DNA from: Burkholderiales bacterium
Lineage (GTDB): Bacteria > Pseudomonadota > Gammaproteobacteria > Burkholderiales > Burkholderiaceae_E
Assembly (NCBI GenBank): GCA_026399875.1
Contig: JAPLQF010000024.1
Coordinates: 54,748 to 118,747, forward strand
DNA: 64,000 nt
Direction of reading: 5' to 3'
The position numbers were made by a program, and so were the translations under genes. The first letter of the stretch is position 1. Every line of letters starts with the position of its first letter. Positions 10,701 through 19,052 of this stretch are shown in pieces. The notes under the pieces are model-generated. The model saw only the letters and a program-made list of their open reading frames with translations. It was not told the DNA's origin and did not search any database.

Positions 10701-10773
10701 TGCATCCCCGCCTGATCTCCCTCCAATCCTTGCCTTCAATTTCAGCCTTCACACCGAGCGCCTACAATCCGGC

Positions 10774-11832
10774 GTGGCCTCCCCCCTGCACGGTGTCGAA
10801 CACTACGAAAACTTCCCGGTAGCGTCCTGGCTGATGCCTGCTCGACTGCGCCCGGCGGTCATTGCAATCTACCGTTTCGCCCGCCATGCCGACGACATCG
10901 CCGACGAAGGCGATGCGAGCGACGAAGCTCGGCTCGCTGCCCTGGGTGCGCTCGAGGCCGATATACGGCTTGCCCGCGCAGGCGATGCCCCGCAATCGAT
11001 CTGGGTCGCCGGACTGGTGCCGCATGTCGCCGCCCACCAGCTCGACTGGAGCCGATTTGAAGCACTGCTGTCGGCCTTTCGCCAGGACGTGGGAACACGC
11101 CGCTACGCTGATTTCGCCACCCTGCTCGATTACTGCCGCAGATCGGCCGATCCGGTCGGCCAGCTGGTCCTGGCACTTTCCGGACAGCTCACCGATGAGA
11201 ACCGAGCCCTGTCGGATCAGATCTGCAGCGCCCTTCAGCTGATCAACTTTTTGCAGGATGCGGCGATCGACTGGCGCCGTGGCCGCCTCTATCTGCCGCT
11301 TGAGTCGCTGGCGCGACATGGCCTTACCGAAGCCGATGTTGAACTGGCCGCCACCCGGCACCAGGCCAGCCGGGCATTGCGGGCCTGCATTGAACAGGAG
11401 GCGCAGCGCGCCCAGTCGATGCTCGCCCGCGGCGCCCCGCTGGCATCGCGAACCGGCGGGCGGCTCGGATGGGAGTTGCGCGCGATCGTGGCGGGCGGGC
11501 AACGCATCCTGCTCAAGCTCGCGGCGGGCGGGCATGATCCTTTTGCCAGACGACCGGCGCTCAACCGAATGGATGCGCTGCCGCTGGCATTTGCCATTGC
11601 CAGGCTGGGCCTTCGACCGACGCCAACTCCCCTTCCCACTTCGATCCACCCGCACCGATTACGCCGGACGAGTACTGCCAGGACAAGGCCGCGCGAAGCG
11701 GCTCGAGCTTCTATTACAGCTTCCTGTTTCTGCCGCCCGAGCGCCGGCGCGCGATCACCGCGCTCTATGCCTTCTGCCGCGAAGTCGACGACGTGGTCGA
11801 CGAGACCAGCGATCCCGGCGTCGCCCGTGTGA
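10774..11832 (+). CDS. hpnC: HpnC-type squalene synthase, stop codon apparently lost
   Basis: HpnC converts presqualene diphosphate to hydroxysqualene, the second step of the three-gene route from farnesyl diphosphate to squalene. The product shows HYENFPVASWL near the N-terminus, a first aspartate-rich motif (HADDIADE) and a second one (QDAAIDWRRGRLYLP). I prefer the GTG at 10774, about ten residues before the conserved start of the family; an ATG at 10681 would add 31 residues. The natural end should be a TGA at 11659-11661, overlapping the hpnD start, but the sequence has TTA. The frame therefore continues 57 residues through hpnD in the wrong frame to 11832. A TACAAT box six bases before the GTG hints at a leaderless transcript. 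Confidence 0.8.
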   Translation: MASPLHGVEHYENFPVASWLMPARLRPAVIAIYRFARHADDIADEGDASDEARLAALGALEADIRLARAGDAPQSIWVAGLVPHVAAHQLDWSRFEALLSAFRQDVGTRRYADFATLLDYCRRSADPVGQLVLALSGQLTDENRALSDQICSALQLINFLQDAAIDWRRGRLYLPLESLARHGLTEADVELAATRHQASRALRACIEQEAQRAQSMLARGAPLASRTGGRLGWELRAIVAGGQRILLKLAAGGHDPFARRPALNRMDALPLAFAIARLGLRPTPTPLPTSIHPHRLRRTSTARTRPREAARASITASCFCRPSAGARSPRSMPSAAKSTTWSTRPAIPASPV

Positions 11833-12533
11833 AACTCGACTGGTGGGTGGGCGAGGTCGACCGCCTCTATGGCGGCACGCCGCAGCATCCGGTCACGCTG
11901 GCGCTGTCCGCGCATATCGGGTCCTATGACATCACGCGTTCGCGGCTGATCGAAGTCATCGATGGCATGCGCATGGATCTCGAGCAAAACCGCTACTTGG
12001 ACTACACAGGCCTGAGGCTGTACTGCCGTCGTGCTGCCGGCGTGGTCGGCGAGATGGCCAGTGGCATCTTCGGGCGCACCGACCCGCAGACGCTTCGCTA
12101 TGCCGACACCCTGGGGCTTGCCTTTCAGCTCACCAACATCATTCGCGATGTCGGCGAAGATGCCCGCAAGGGTCGTATCTACCTGCCGATCGAGGACCTC
12201 CAGCGCTTTGGCCTTACCGCAGCCGACATCCTGTCGACCCGCCACAGTCCGAAGTTTGTCGAACTGATGCGCTTCCAGGCGGCGCGCGCCCGAGACTGCT
12301 ACCGCGAGGCCTATGCACTGCTGCCAGAGTCCGACCGGCGCAGCCAGCGTCCGGGGCTGATCATGTCGGCGATCTATTCGACCCTGCTCGACGAAATCGA
12401 GCGCGACGGCTTTCTGGTGCTCGACCGGCGGACCTCGCTCACGCCGATCCGCAAACTGCTGCTGGCCTGGCGAACCTGGGTGAGTGGCCGCCCGCCGAAA
12501 CTGTCAGTGCCCCGGTCTGCGCCGGTCTCATGA
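11658..12533 (+). CDS. hpnD: HpnD, presqualene diphosphate synthase, with ATT in place of a start codon
   Basis: HpnD condenses two farnesyl diphosphates to presqualene diphosphate. The reading frame is conserved from ITPDEYCQDKAARSGSSF onward, with both aspartate motifs (CREVDDVVDE and RDVGEDARKGRIYLP), giving 291 residues. Homologues start with Met-(Thr/Ser)-Pro-Asp; here the matching codon is ATT. No ATG, GTG or TTG occurs in frame until the GTG at 11793, which lies after the first catalytic motif begins and would give a crippled protein. ATGA at 11658-11661 would have been both hpnD start and hpnC stop, the same overlap seen between hpnD and hpnE. Either a rare AUU start, a point mutation or a base error is involved. 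Confidence 0.85.
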   Translation: MTPDEYCQDKAARSGSSFYYSFLFLPPERRRAITALYAFCREVDDVVDETSDPGVARVKLDWWVGEVDRLYGGTPQHPVTLALSAHIGSYDITRSRLIEVIDGMRMDLEQNRYLDYTGLRLYCRRAAGVVGEMASGIFGRTDPQTLRYADTLGLAFQLTNIIRDVGEDARKGRIYLPIEDLQRFGLTAADILSTRHSPKFVELMRFQAARARDCYREAYALLPESDRRSQRPGLIMSAIYSTLLDEIERDGFLVLDRRTSLTPIRKLLLAWRTWVSGRPPKLSVPRSAPVS

Positions 12534-13888
12534 ACCATGGCCGATCGCCGGTCATCGTGATCGGCGCCGGCTGGGCCGGACTGGCGGCCGCGGTTGCGCT
12601 GGTCGACGCAGGCGAATCCGTGATCGTGATCGAGGCCGCGCCACAAGCCGGAGGTCGGGCCCGCGCCCTGAGCCTGTCCTTCGATGGCAGCCCGGTCGAG
12701 GTCGATAACGGTCAGCACCTGCTGATCGGCGCCTATCGCGACACCCTCGCGCTGATGCGCCGGGTCGGCGTCGACCCGCAGCAAGTCATGGCGCGATTGC
12801 CGATGAAACTGATGGCCCCAAGCGGCTTTCGCCTGCAGGCCGCAACGCTGCCTGCGCCCTTTCATCCCCTCAATCTGGCTATCGGTCTGATCACCGCCCG
12901 CGGACTGCCCTGGTCGCACCGATGGGCGATGATCAGGCTGATGAGTCGGCTGCAACGCCAGGGGCCGGCGGCCTGTCCGGCCGAGATGACGGTCTCGCAG
13001 TGGCTGGCCGGACTGGATCAGCCGACAGGGCTGATCACCCGTATCTGGGCGCCGCTTTGCATCGGTGCACTCAATACACCGCCCGATGAAGCCTGTGCGC
13101 GAACCTTTGCTCAGGTGCTCAATGATGCGCTGCTGGGCGACGCCGGCGCCGCCGATTTTCTGATGCCACACGGCACGCTCAGCGACATCCTGCCGGATCC
13201 GGCGCTTTCGTGGCTCCAGAAACGGGACGCGCAGGTGCGGCTGCGATGCGTGGGTCGCGCGGTTCGCGCGGGCTTGCAAAGCGATTGGCTGGTCGAGACC
13301 GATACCGGAACCTTGTCGGCCTCACGGGTGATCCTTGCCGTGCCCCCCTACCAGGTGGCACGCCTGCTCGATCAGACCTTGTCCGACGTACAGCTGGCGC
13401 CCTTCGAGGCCTTCGAATACGAGCCGATCGCGACCGTCTGGCTGGGATGGCGATCGCCGCTGCGGCTGCCGGCGATCACGATGCTCGATGAGGACATCGA
13501 CGCCGGCCAGCACGGTCAGTGGTTGTTTGCCCGTGCTGCGCCAGACGACGGGCCGGTGCGCAGCCTCGCCGGCGTTGTCGTGAGCGCGGCAGGTCGGACC
13601 GGCTCGCAAGCCGGGGCGCTTGCGCAGGCGGTGGCCGAACAGGTGGCCGCGCAACTCGGCTGCCCGATACCAGACCATGCCCGCGCGATCGTCGATAAAC
13701 GCGCCACCATTCGCTGCAGTCCGGGGCGGCCACGCATCGACGCCGACTCGCTTGCGCCGCATTGCCAGGGGCTTTTCCTGGCCGGGGACTGGGTCTGGCA
13801 CGCTTATCCGGCAACCATCGAATCGGCGGTACGCAGCGGCCTGGCCGCCGCCGATCATTGCATCCGAAGCCTGACTGTTCGGAACTGA
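12530..13888 (+). CDS. hpnE: HpnE, FAD-dependent hydroxysqualene dehydroxylase
   Basis: HpnE reduces hydroxysqualene to squalene, finishing the HpnCDE route. The 452-residue product has an N-terminal dinucleotide-binding motif VIGAGWAGLAAA (about residues 10-21), followed by an acidic residue at the end of the second strand and the GGRAR motif, typical of flavin amine-oxidase/phytoene-desaturase-like proteins. A C-terminal FAD motif (LFLAGDWVWHAYPATIESAVRSG) is also present. The ATG overlaps the hpnD stop as ATGA, so the genes are translationally coupled. No squalene-hopene cyclase lies in the window, so the fate of squalene (probably hopanoids) is inferred. Confidence 0.9.
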   Translation: MNHGRSPVIVIGAGWAGLAAAVALVDAGESVIVIEAAPQAGGRARALSLSFDGSPVEVDNGQHLLIGAYRDTLALMRRVGVDPQQVMARLPMKLMAPSGFRLQAATLPAPFHPLNLAIGLITARGLPWSHRWAMIRLMSRLQRQGPAACPAEMTVSQWLAGLDQPTGLITRIWAPLCIGALNTPPDEACARTFAQVLNDALLGDAGAADFLMPHGTLSDILPDPALSWLQKRDAQVRLRCVGRAVRAGLQSDWLVETDTGTLSASRVILAVPPYQVARLLDQTLSDVQLAPFEAFEYEPIATVWLGWRSPLRLPAITMLDEDIDAGQHGQWLFARAAPDDGPVRSLAGVVVSAAGRTGSQAGALAQAVAEQVAAQLGCPIPDHARAIVDKRATIRCSPGRPRIDADSLAPHCQGLFLAGDWVWHAYPATIESAVRSGLAAADHCIRSLTVRN

Positions 13889-13925
13889 GTCGCCTGCGCG
13901 TTGCTTGCCCGGGGCGGCTTCTCGC

Positions 13926-15290
13926 TTACCAGGCTGCCGCCAGCGCGGCATCGATTCGCTCGACTGCCACCACTTCGAGGCCCTCGAAAGCCTTTTTCGG
14001 CGCATTGGCCTTGGGCGCTATGACCCTCGAAAAACCGAGCTTGGCGGCTTCGCGAAGCCGCTCCTGGCCGCGCGGCGACGGACGGATCTCACCGGCCAGC
14101 CCGACTTCGCCGAAGACCGCCAGCCCGCGCGGCAAGGGCCGGTTGCGCAGCGAGGACACGATTGCGAGCAGCACCGCCAGATCGGCCGCCGGCTCGCCGA
14201 TTCGAACGCCACCGACTGCATTCACGGACACATCCTGATCGAAGCAGGCGATACCGGCATGCCGATGCAGCACCGCCAGCAGCATCGCGAGCCGCGCCGG
14301 CTCAAGCCCGACTGACAGGCGCCTGGGATTCGGGACATGCGCGGTATCGACCAGCGCCTGCACCTCGACCAACAAGGGCCGCGATCCTTCCTGTGTGGCC
14401 AGAACGCAGGAGCCAGCCACCTGATTCTCGTGCTGCGACAAGAAGAGCGCCGACGGATTGGACACGCCCCGCAGTCCGCGATCGGTCATCGCAAAAACAC
14501 CGAGTTCATTGACCGCTCCGAAGCGGTTCTTGAAGGCACGCACCAGCCGGTAAGACGAATGGGTATCACCTTCAAAATAGAGCACTGTGTCGACCATGTG
14601 CTCGAGCACCCTGGGGCCGGCGAGCGTGCCTTCCTTGGTGACATGGCCGATCATCACGATGATGGTGTCGGTCTGCTTGGCCAGACGGGTGAGTTGCGCG
14701 GCGCAGTCGCGCACCTGCGCCACCGAGCCCGGCGCCGAGCTGAGTTGATCGGTGCAGACCGTCTGGATCGAGTCGATCACCACCACTTTTGGCGCCGACG
14801 CCTCGATGGTAGCGACGATGCGCTCAAGGCTGATCTCGGGCAGCAGCGGCACGCGGCTGCCATCGAGCCCGAGCCGCCGGGCACGCAGCGCCACCTGCGC
14901 CGCCGACTCCTCGCCGCTGACATAGAGCACCGGCAGTTGCTGCGACAGATGGGCCAGCGCCTGCAGCAGCAGCGTCGATTTGCCGATACCGGGATCGCCA
15001 CCGATCAGCACCACCGAGCCCGGCACCAGACCGCCGCCGAGCACACGATCGAACTCGTCGGTGCCGGTGGGATGGCGAGGCACCTCGGCAGCGACCACGG
15101 TATCGAGCCACTGTACGCCGGCACTGGCTGCAAGCGGCGCGAAACGGTTACCCGGAACCGCCGGACGCGCCGCCTCGATCACGGTTTCCTGCAAGGTATT
15201 CCAGGCGCTGCAATGCGGGCACTGGCCGGCCCAGCGCGGCGCTGTGCCGCCGCATTCGCTGCAGACATGATGACTGCGAACCTTGGCCAT
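13926..15290 (-). CDS. radA: RadA/Sms, branch-migration DNA repair ATPase
   Basis: RadA processes recombination intermediates together with RecA. The 454-residue product has a C4 zinc finger (Cys10, Cys13, Cys24, Cys27), a RecA-like core with Walker A GDPGIGKST near residues 98-106, the RadA signature KNRFG, and a C-terminal Lon-protease-like domain. The length equals the family norm. It converges with hpnE with a 37-base gap. Alanine racemase lies upstream on the same strand. Confidence 0.96.
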   Translation of the reverse strand: MAKVRSHHVCSECGGTAPRWAGQCPHCSAWNTLQETVIEAARPAVPGNRFAPLAASAGVQWLDTVVAAEVPRHPTGTDEFDRVLGGGLVPGSVVLIGGDPGIGKSTLLLQALAHLSQQLPVLYVSGEESAAQVALRARRLGLDGSRVPLLPEISLERIVATIEASAPKVVVIDSIQTVCTDQLSSAPGSVAQVRDCAAQLTRLAKQTDTIIVMIGHVTKEGTLAGPRVLEHMVDTVLYFEGDTHSSYRLVRAFKNRFGAVNELGVFAMTDRGLRGVSNPSALFLSQHENQVAGSCVLATQEGSRPLLVEVQALVDTAHVPNPRRLSVGLEPARLAMLLAVLHRHAGIACFDQDVSVNAVGGVRIGEPAADLAVLLAIVSSLRNRPLPRGLAVFGEVGLAGEIRPSPRGQERLREAAKLGFSRVIAPKANAPKKAFEGLEVVAVERIDAALAAAW

Positions 15291-15351
15291 GAGGCGTCCG
15301 TTGTCAGTGAAAGGGATTGTCAGTGAAGGGAACGGTCGGACCTGTCACGGC

Positions 15352-16419
15352 TCAATCCTGCACGATTCGCGGCACCCGAGCTGCCACTGCACACAGCAGC
15401 TCGTAGCCGATCGTGCCGCAATGCGCGGCCACCTCGTCGACCGGCAGCAACGGCCCCCACAACTGCACCGACGAGCCGATCTCGGCCGAAGGCACCGGGC
15501 TGAGGTCGACGGTCAGCATGTCCATCGAAACCCGCCCGACCAGACGGGTCCGGACACCATCGACGATCACCGGCGTGGTCGCCGGCGCACGCCGCGGATA
15601 GCCGTCGGCATAGCCGCAGGCCACCACGCCGATCCGCATCGGGCCAGGCGCCGTGAAGGCCGAACCGTATCCCACCGTGTCGCCCCGCACCAGATTCTGT
15701 ATGGCGATCAGCCGGGTCTCGAAGCTCATCGCCGGGCGCAGGCCGATCGACGCCGCACTGCGATCATCGAAGGGCGATGCCCCGTAGAGCATGATGCCGG
15801 GTCGGACCCAGTCGGCATGAGTGTCGGGATGCAAACCCAGGGCTGCCGAATTGGCGAGCGAACGATCACCGTTCAATCCGCTGGCGGCAGCCTCGAATCG
15901 CGCACTCGCCCGTGCTGTGCCATCGGGCCGATCGGCATTGGCAAAGTGGGTCATCAGCGACACGCCGGACACCCCAGGCAATGCACAGAGCCGGCCATGC
16001 AGCTCAGCGACCTCAAGCGGCTTCACCCCAAGGCGATTCATGCCGCTGTTGACCTTGAGCCAGACCGCGATCGGCGATCCGCGATGATTCTCGAACCAGA
16101 CAAGCTGCGAACGGTCATGCACGACCAGTGACAGATCAAGCGCGCAGGCTGTTTCGAGATCGGCCGCTTCGAAAGCGCCTTCAAGCATCAGGATCGGTCC
16201 TTGCCAGCCGAGCTCACGAGCGTGCGCTGCACTGTCGAAATCGAGCAGCGCCAGGCCGTCGGCCTGACGCAAGCCGCGAACCGCTGCCGCCATGCCATGA
16301 CCATAAGCCCCGGCCTTGACGACCGCCCAGACCCGCGCGCCGCCGCCCAGGCTGCGGGCAACACCGAGGTTGCTTGCAAGTGCCGAAATCGAGATGCGGG
16401 CAGCGATGGGACGAGGCAT
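15352..16419 (-). CDS. alr: Alanine racemase
   Basis: This PLP enzyme interconverts L- and D-alanine for peptidoglycan synthesis. The 355-residue product carries the PLP lysine Lys35 in AVVKAGAYGHG, the second catalytic residue Tyr270 in ACGYADGYPR, and the usual TIM-barrel and C-terminal beta domains (VGRVSMDM). The gene sits upstream of radA with a 61-base gap and is divergent from lplT; this alr-radA/lplT arrangement is common in Burkholderiales. Confidence 0.95.
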   Translation of the reverse strand: MPRPIAARISISALASNLGVARSLGGGARVWAVVKAGAYGHGMAAAVRGLRQADGLALLDFDSAAHARELGWQGPILMLEGAFEAADLETACALDLSLVVHDRSQLVWFENHRGSPIAVWLKVNSGMNRLGVKPLEVAELHGRLCALPGVSGVSLMTHFANADRPDGTARASARFEAAASGLNGDRSLANSAALGLHPDTHADWVRPGIMLYGASPFDDRSAASIGLRPAMSFETRLIAIQNLVRGDTVGYGSAFTAPGPMRIGVVACGYADGYPRRAPATTPVIVDGVRTRLVGRVSMDMLTVDLSPVPSAEIGSSVQLWGPLLPVDEVAAHCGTIGYELLCAVAARVPRIVQD

Positions 16420-16477
16420 CCGACAACTATAGCGCCCGAATCGAGTCGACCGTCGAACCGTCAGCCTTCAGGCTTCA

Positions 16478-16486
16478 TGGTATAAA
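16478..16486 (+). promoter_or_regulatory. Extended -10 promoter of lplT
   Basis: TGGTATAAA gives a TGn extended -10 element with TATAAA as the hexamer, 28 bases before the lplT ATG. No good -35 box is seen 17 bases upstream, as expected for extended -10 promoters. Confidence 0.5.
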
Positions 16487-16513
16487 CCGCGCGTCCATGG
16501 CTCAGGCGATACG

Positions 16514-17776
16514 ATGAAGCGCGGGTTCTATACCATCATGGCGGCGCAGTTCTTCTCGTCGCTCGCGGACAATGCACTCCTGATCGCAGCCATCGCGCTC
16601 CTGATCGAAATGCATGCGCCTGATTGGATGAAGCCGCTGCTCAAGCTCTTCTTTACGGTCTCCTATGTGATGCTCGCTCCCTTTGTCGGGGCGTTTGCCG
16701 ACTCGATGCCCAAAGGCCGGGTGATGCTGATCACCAATTCGATCAAGGTCATCGGATGTGCGCTGATGTTCGCATCGGTCCATCCGCTGCTGGCCTATGC
16801 GGTGGTCGGATTTGGCGCAGCCGCCTATTCGCCAGCGAAATACGGCATCCTGACCGAGCTGTTGCCACCCGAAAAGCTTGTGGCTGCCAACGGCTGGATC
16901 GAGGGGACGACGGTGAGTTCGATCATCCTGGGCACGGTGCTCGGCGGCGTGCTGATCAGTCCCCGGGTGTCCGCCGGACTGCTCGGGCTGGACTTGCCCC
17001 ACATCCATACCGGCATCGACACGCCAGCCGAATCGGCAATCGCGGTGATCGCCGGAGTCTATGCGCTGGCAGCCTTGTTCAATTTCTGGATTCCGGATAC
17101 TGGCGCGCGCTATCCGCGCCAGCAGACCAATCCGTTGCGGCTGATTGCCGACTTTTCGAAGTGCCTTGGCATGCTTTGGCGCGACAAGCTCGGACAGATC
17201 TCGCTGGCGGTGACAACCTTGTTCTGGGGTGCCGGCGCCACGCTGCAGTTCATCGTGCTCAAATGGGCCGAGGTACAGCTCGGCATGCCGCTCTCCAAGG
17301 CGGCTATTTTGCAGGGCGTGGTAGCAGTCGGCGTGGCCGTCGGCGCGGTCGTGGCTGCCCGGTTCGTGCCGCTTCGCGGATCGCTGCGCGTGCTGCCCTT
17401 TGGCGTGGCGATGGGGGTGCTGGTGCCGCTCATGACGCTGGTCCATGAGCTGTCGATCGCCTATCCGCTGCTGGTGCTGATCGGTGCGATGGCCGGCTTC
17501 TTTGTCGTCCCAATGAACGCCCTGCTGCAGCATCGCGGATATGTACTGATGAGTGCCGGTCACTCAATCGCGGTTCAGAACTTCAACGAGAACCTTGCAG
17601 TACTGACGATGCTCGGCCTGTATGCGCTGATGATCCATTTCAACTGGCATATCAACGCCGTGATCACCCTGTTCGGCAGCGCGGTCGCGGGCGCCATGCT
17701 GCTGGTCATCCGCAAGCACAAGCTCAATCAGGCCCGATACGACTCGATTGCCGAGATCGGTCAATCGCGCCACTGA
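16514..17776 (+). CDS. lplT: LplT, lysophospholipid transporter (MFS)
   Basis: LplT flips lysophospholipids across the inner membrane for re-acylation. The 420-residue product is strongly hydrophobic with about 12 predicted membrane segments. It starts MKRGFYTIMAAQFFSSLADNAL, the family's typical N-terminus, and has the MFS loop ADSMPKGRVM after TM2. The gene is divergent from alr and converges with the glycosylase-like gene. No Aas acyltransferase gene follows in this window. Confidence 0.9.
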   Translation: MKRGFYTIMAAQFFSSLADNALLIAAIALLIEMHAPDWMKPLLKLFFTVSYVMLAPFVGAFADSMPKGRVMLITNSIKVIGCALMFASVHPLLAYAVVGFGAAAYSPAKYGILTELLPPEKLVAANGWIEGTTVSSIILGTVLGGVLISPRVSAGLLGLDLPHIHTGIDTPAESAIAVIAGVYALAALFNFWIPDTGARYPRQQTNPLRLIADFSKCLGMLWRDKLGQISLAVTTLFWGAGATLQFIVLKWAEVQLGMPLSKAAILQGVVAVGVAVGAVVAARFVPLRGSLRVLPFGVAMGVLVPLMTLVHELSIAYPLLVLIGAMAGFFVVPMNALLQHRGYVLMSAGHSIAVQNFNENLAVLTMLGLYALMIHFNWHINAVITLFGSAVAGAMLLVIRKHKLNQARYDSIAEIGQSRH

Positions 17777-17806
17777 GACACCAACGGTAGCGCAGCAGCG
17801 ATCGGC

Positions 17807-18535
17807 TCAGGCGGACTGACCGGAAGACGCCTGGCTGCCGAGCGTGCGCCGGGCAAGTCGCAAGTCTGACCAGGCCTGAGCCTTGCCCTGCGGATGGCGC
17901 AACAGTGCCGGCAGATCATGTGTCACCACCACCGGAATCTGCAGCGCACCGCCCTGCCAGAAGTGAACACGCCCGCGCAGATCGCGATCGGGTGTCCCGA
18001 CAGAGAGCACAGCATTAGCCGCCGAGCTGCCGAGTGCGAGGATCAGTGACGGCCTGAGCAGTTCGATCTGATGTCGCAGATGGCCACTGCACACCGCAAT
18101 TTCGTCGGGCTGGGGCCTGCGGTCGTCGGCGGCGCGACACTTCACTGCCTGAGTGATGAAAACATCGCGCCCGCGGCTCACGCCGATGGCATTGAGCATC
18201 TGCTCGAGAAGCTGGCCCGAGACGCCGCTGCACGGCTCGCCCGAGGCATCATCGGTCGCGTCCGGCTGATCGGCGACCACCATCCAGACCGCTTCCTGCT
18301 GACCGCTGCCGAACACTGGCGCCGATCGGGACAAAGAACGAGGGCAGCCGGTGCACTCGGCGACCACCTGACGCAGGCTTGGCCAGGGCGGAGATGCGCT
18401 GGCCGATGGCGCAGTGACCTCGATTGCCTCGATCACGCCGATGACAGTCGACGCATCGGCCGGGACCATCCGACGAGGCTCCCACACCGGCCCGAGCGAG
18501 AGCGCACGCCAGGCCTGGCGCTGGCGCTTATCCAT
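17807..18535 (-). CDS. Divergent family-4 uracil-DNA glycosylase-like Fe-S protein
   Basis: The fold belongs to the [4Fe-4S] uracil-DNA glycosylases. From the ATG at 18535 the product has 242 residues. All four cluster cysteines are present (Cys61, Cys64, Cys133, Cys149), as are the VKCR and IELLRPSLILALG stretches. The active-site motif expected as GE(A/G)PG-x-x-ED reads ADQPDATDD (about 88-96), and the C-terminal HPS-type motif reads THDLPALLR (205-213). The Fe-S scaffold is thus kept while glycosylase residues are changed. The start overlaps the rimI stop (ATGGATAA), so it is the last gene of tsaB-rimI-udg. It could be an inactive or repurposed homologue. Confidence 0.75.
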   Translation of the reverse strand: MDKRQRQAWRALSLGPVWEPRRMVPADASTVIGVIEAIEVTAPSASASPPWPSLRQVVAECTGCPRSLSRSAPVFGSGQQEAVWMVVADQPDATDDASGEPCSGVSGQLLEQMLNAIGVSRGRDVFITQAVKCRAADDRRPQPDEIAVCSGHLRHQIELLRPSLILALGSSAANAVLSVGTPDRDLRGRVHFWQGGALQIPVVVTHDLPALLRHPQGKAQAWSDLRLARRTLGSQASSGQSA

Positions 18536-19052
18536 TTGGCAATCCGACTTCATCGACAGGACCGACCTCACCGAGCCGACGGGCCATCACGATGGCATCC
18601 TCACGCGCGCCGCCCGGCGCGGGATAGTAACGGCGGCGCAGGCCGATCCGGGCAAATCCGGTCCGCTCGTAAAGCCGCAGGCCGATGGTGTTGGAGGGCC
18701 GGCACTCAAGCAGCATCGAACGGGCACCGCGCTGCGCCACATCGTCGAGAAGCCAGCGCAACCAGGCTTCGCCGAGCCCTCTGCCCTGCACCGGCTCATC
18801 CACGCTGAGATTGAGCAGGTGCACCTCATCGGGCAGCCACATCAGGATCGCGTAGCCGAGCATCTCGCCGCCGAACTGCTTGAAAACCCAGGCGTCATAA
18901 CCGGCAGCCAGCGAATCGGAAAAATTCCCGACAGTCCAGGGAAAGGCAAAGATACGCGCTTCGATCCGGGCCACCGAAGCCAGGTCTGACGGATTCATCG
19001 GACGAACCTGCCAGACCGGGGCATCGGGCCGAGGCCGCAGCGAGGCGCTCAT
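18528..19052 (-). CDS. rimI: RimI-family protein N-acetyltransferase
   Basis: RimI acetylates the N-terminal alanine of ribosomal protein S18. The 174-residue GNAT protein has the acetyl-CoA loop QGRGLG within VDEPVQGRGLGEAWL, the LECRPSN strand-helix and the C-terminal LYERTGFARIGLRRRYY segment typical of RimI. It overlaps tsaB by ATGA at its start and the glycosylase-like gene by eight bases at its end, so the three genes form one tightly coupled unit. Confidence 0.92.
   Translation of the reverse strand: MSASLRPRPDAPVWQVRPMNPSDLASVARIEARIFAFPWTVGNFSDSLAAGYDAWVFKQFGGEMLGYAILMWLPDEVHLLNLSVDEPVQGRGLGEAWLRWLLDDVAQRGARSMLLECRPSNTIGLRLYERTGFARIGLRRRYYPAPGGAREDAIVMARRLGEVGPVDEVGLPNG

Noticed and set aside
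10681-10773. The ATG at 10681 as the hpnC start.
   Set aside because: It would add 31 residues that do not look like the family's N-terminus and would lie nearly on top of the efflux operator. The GTG at 10774 fits the conserved start better.
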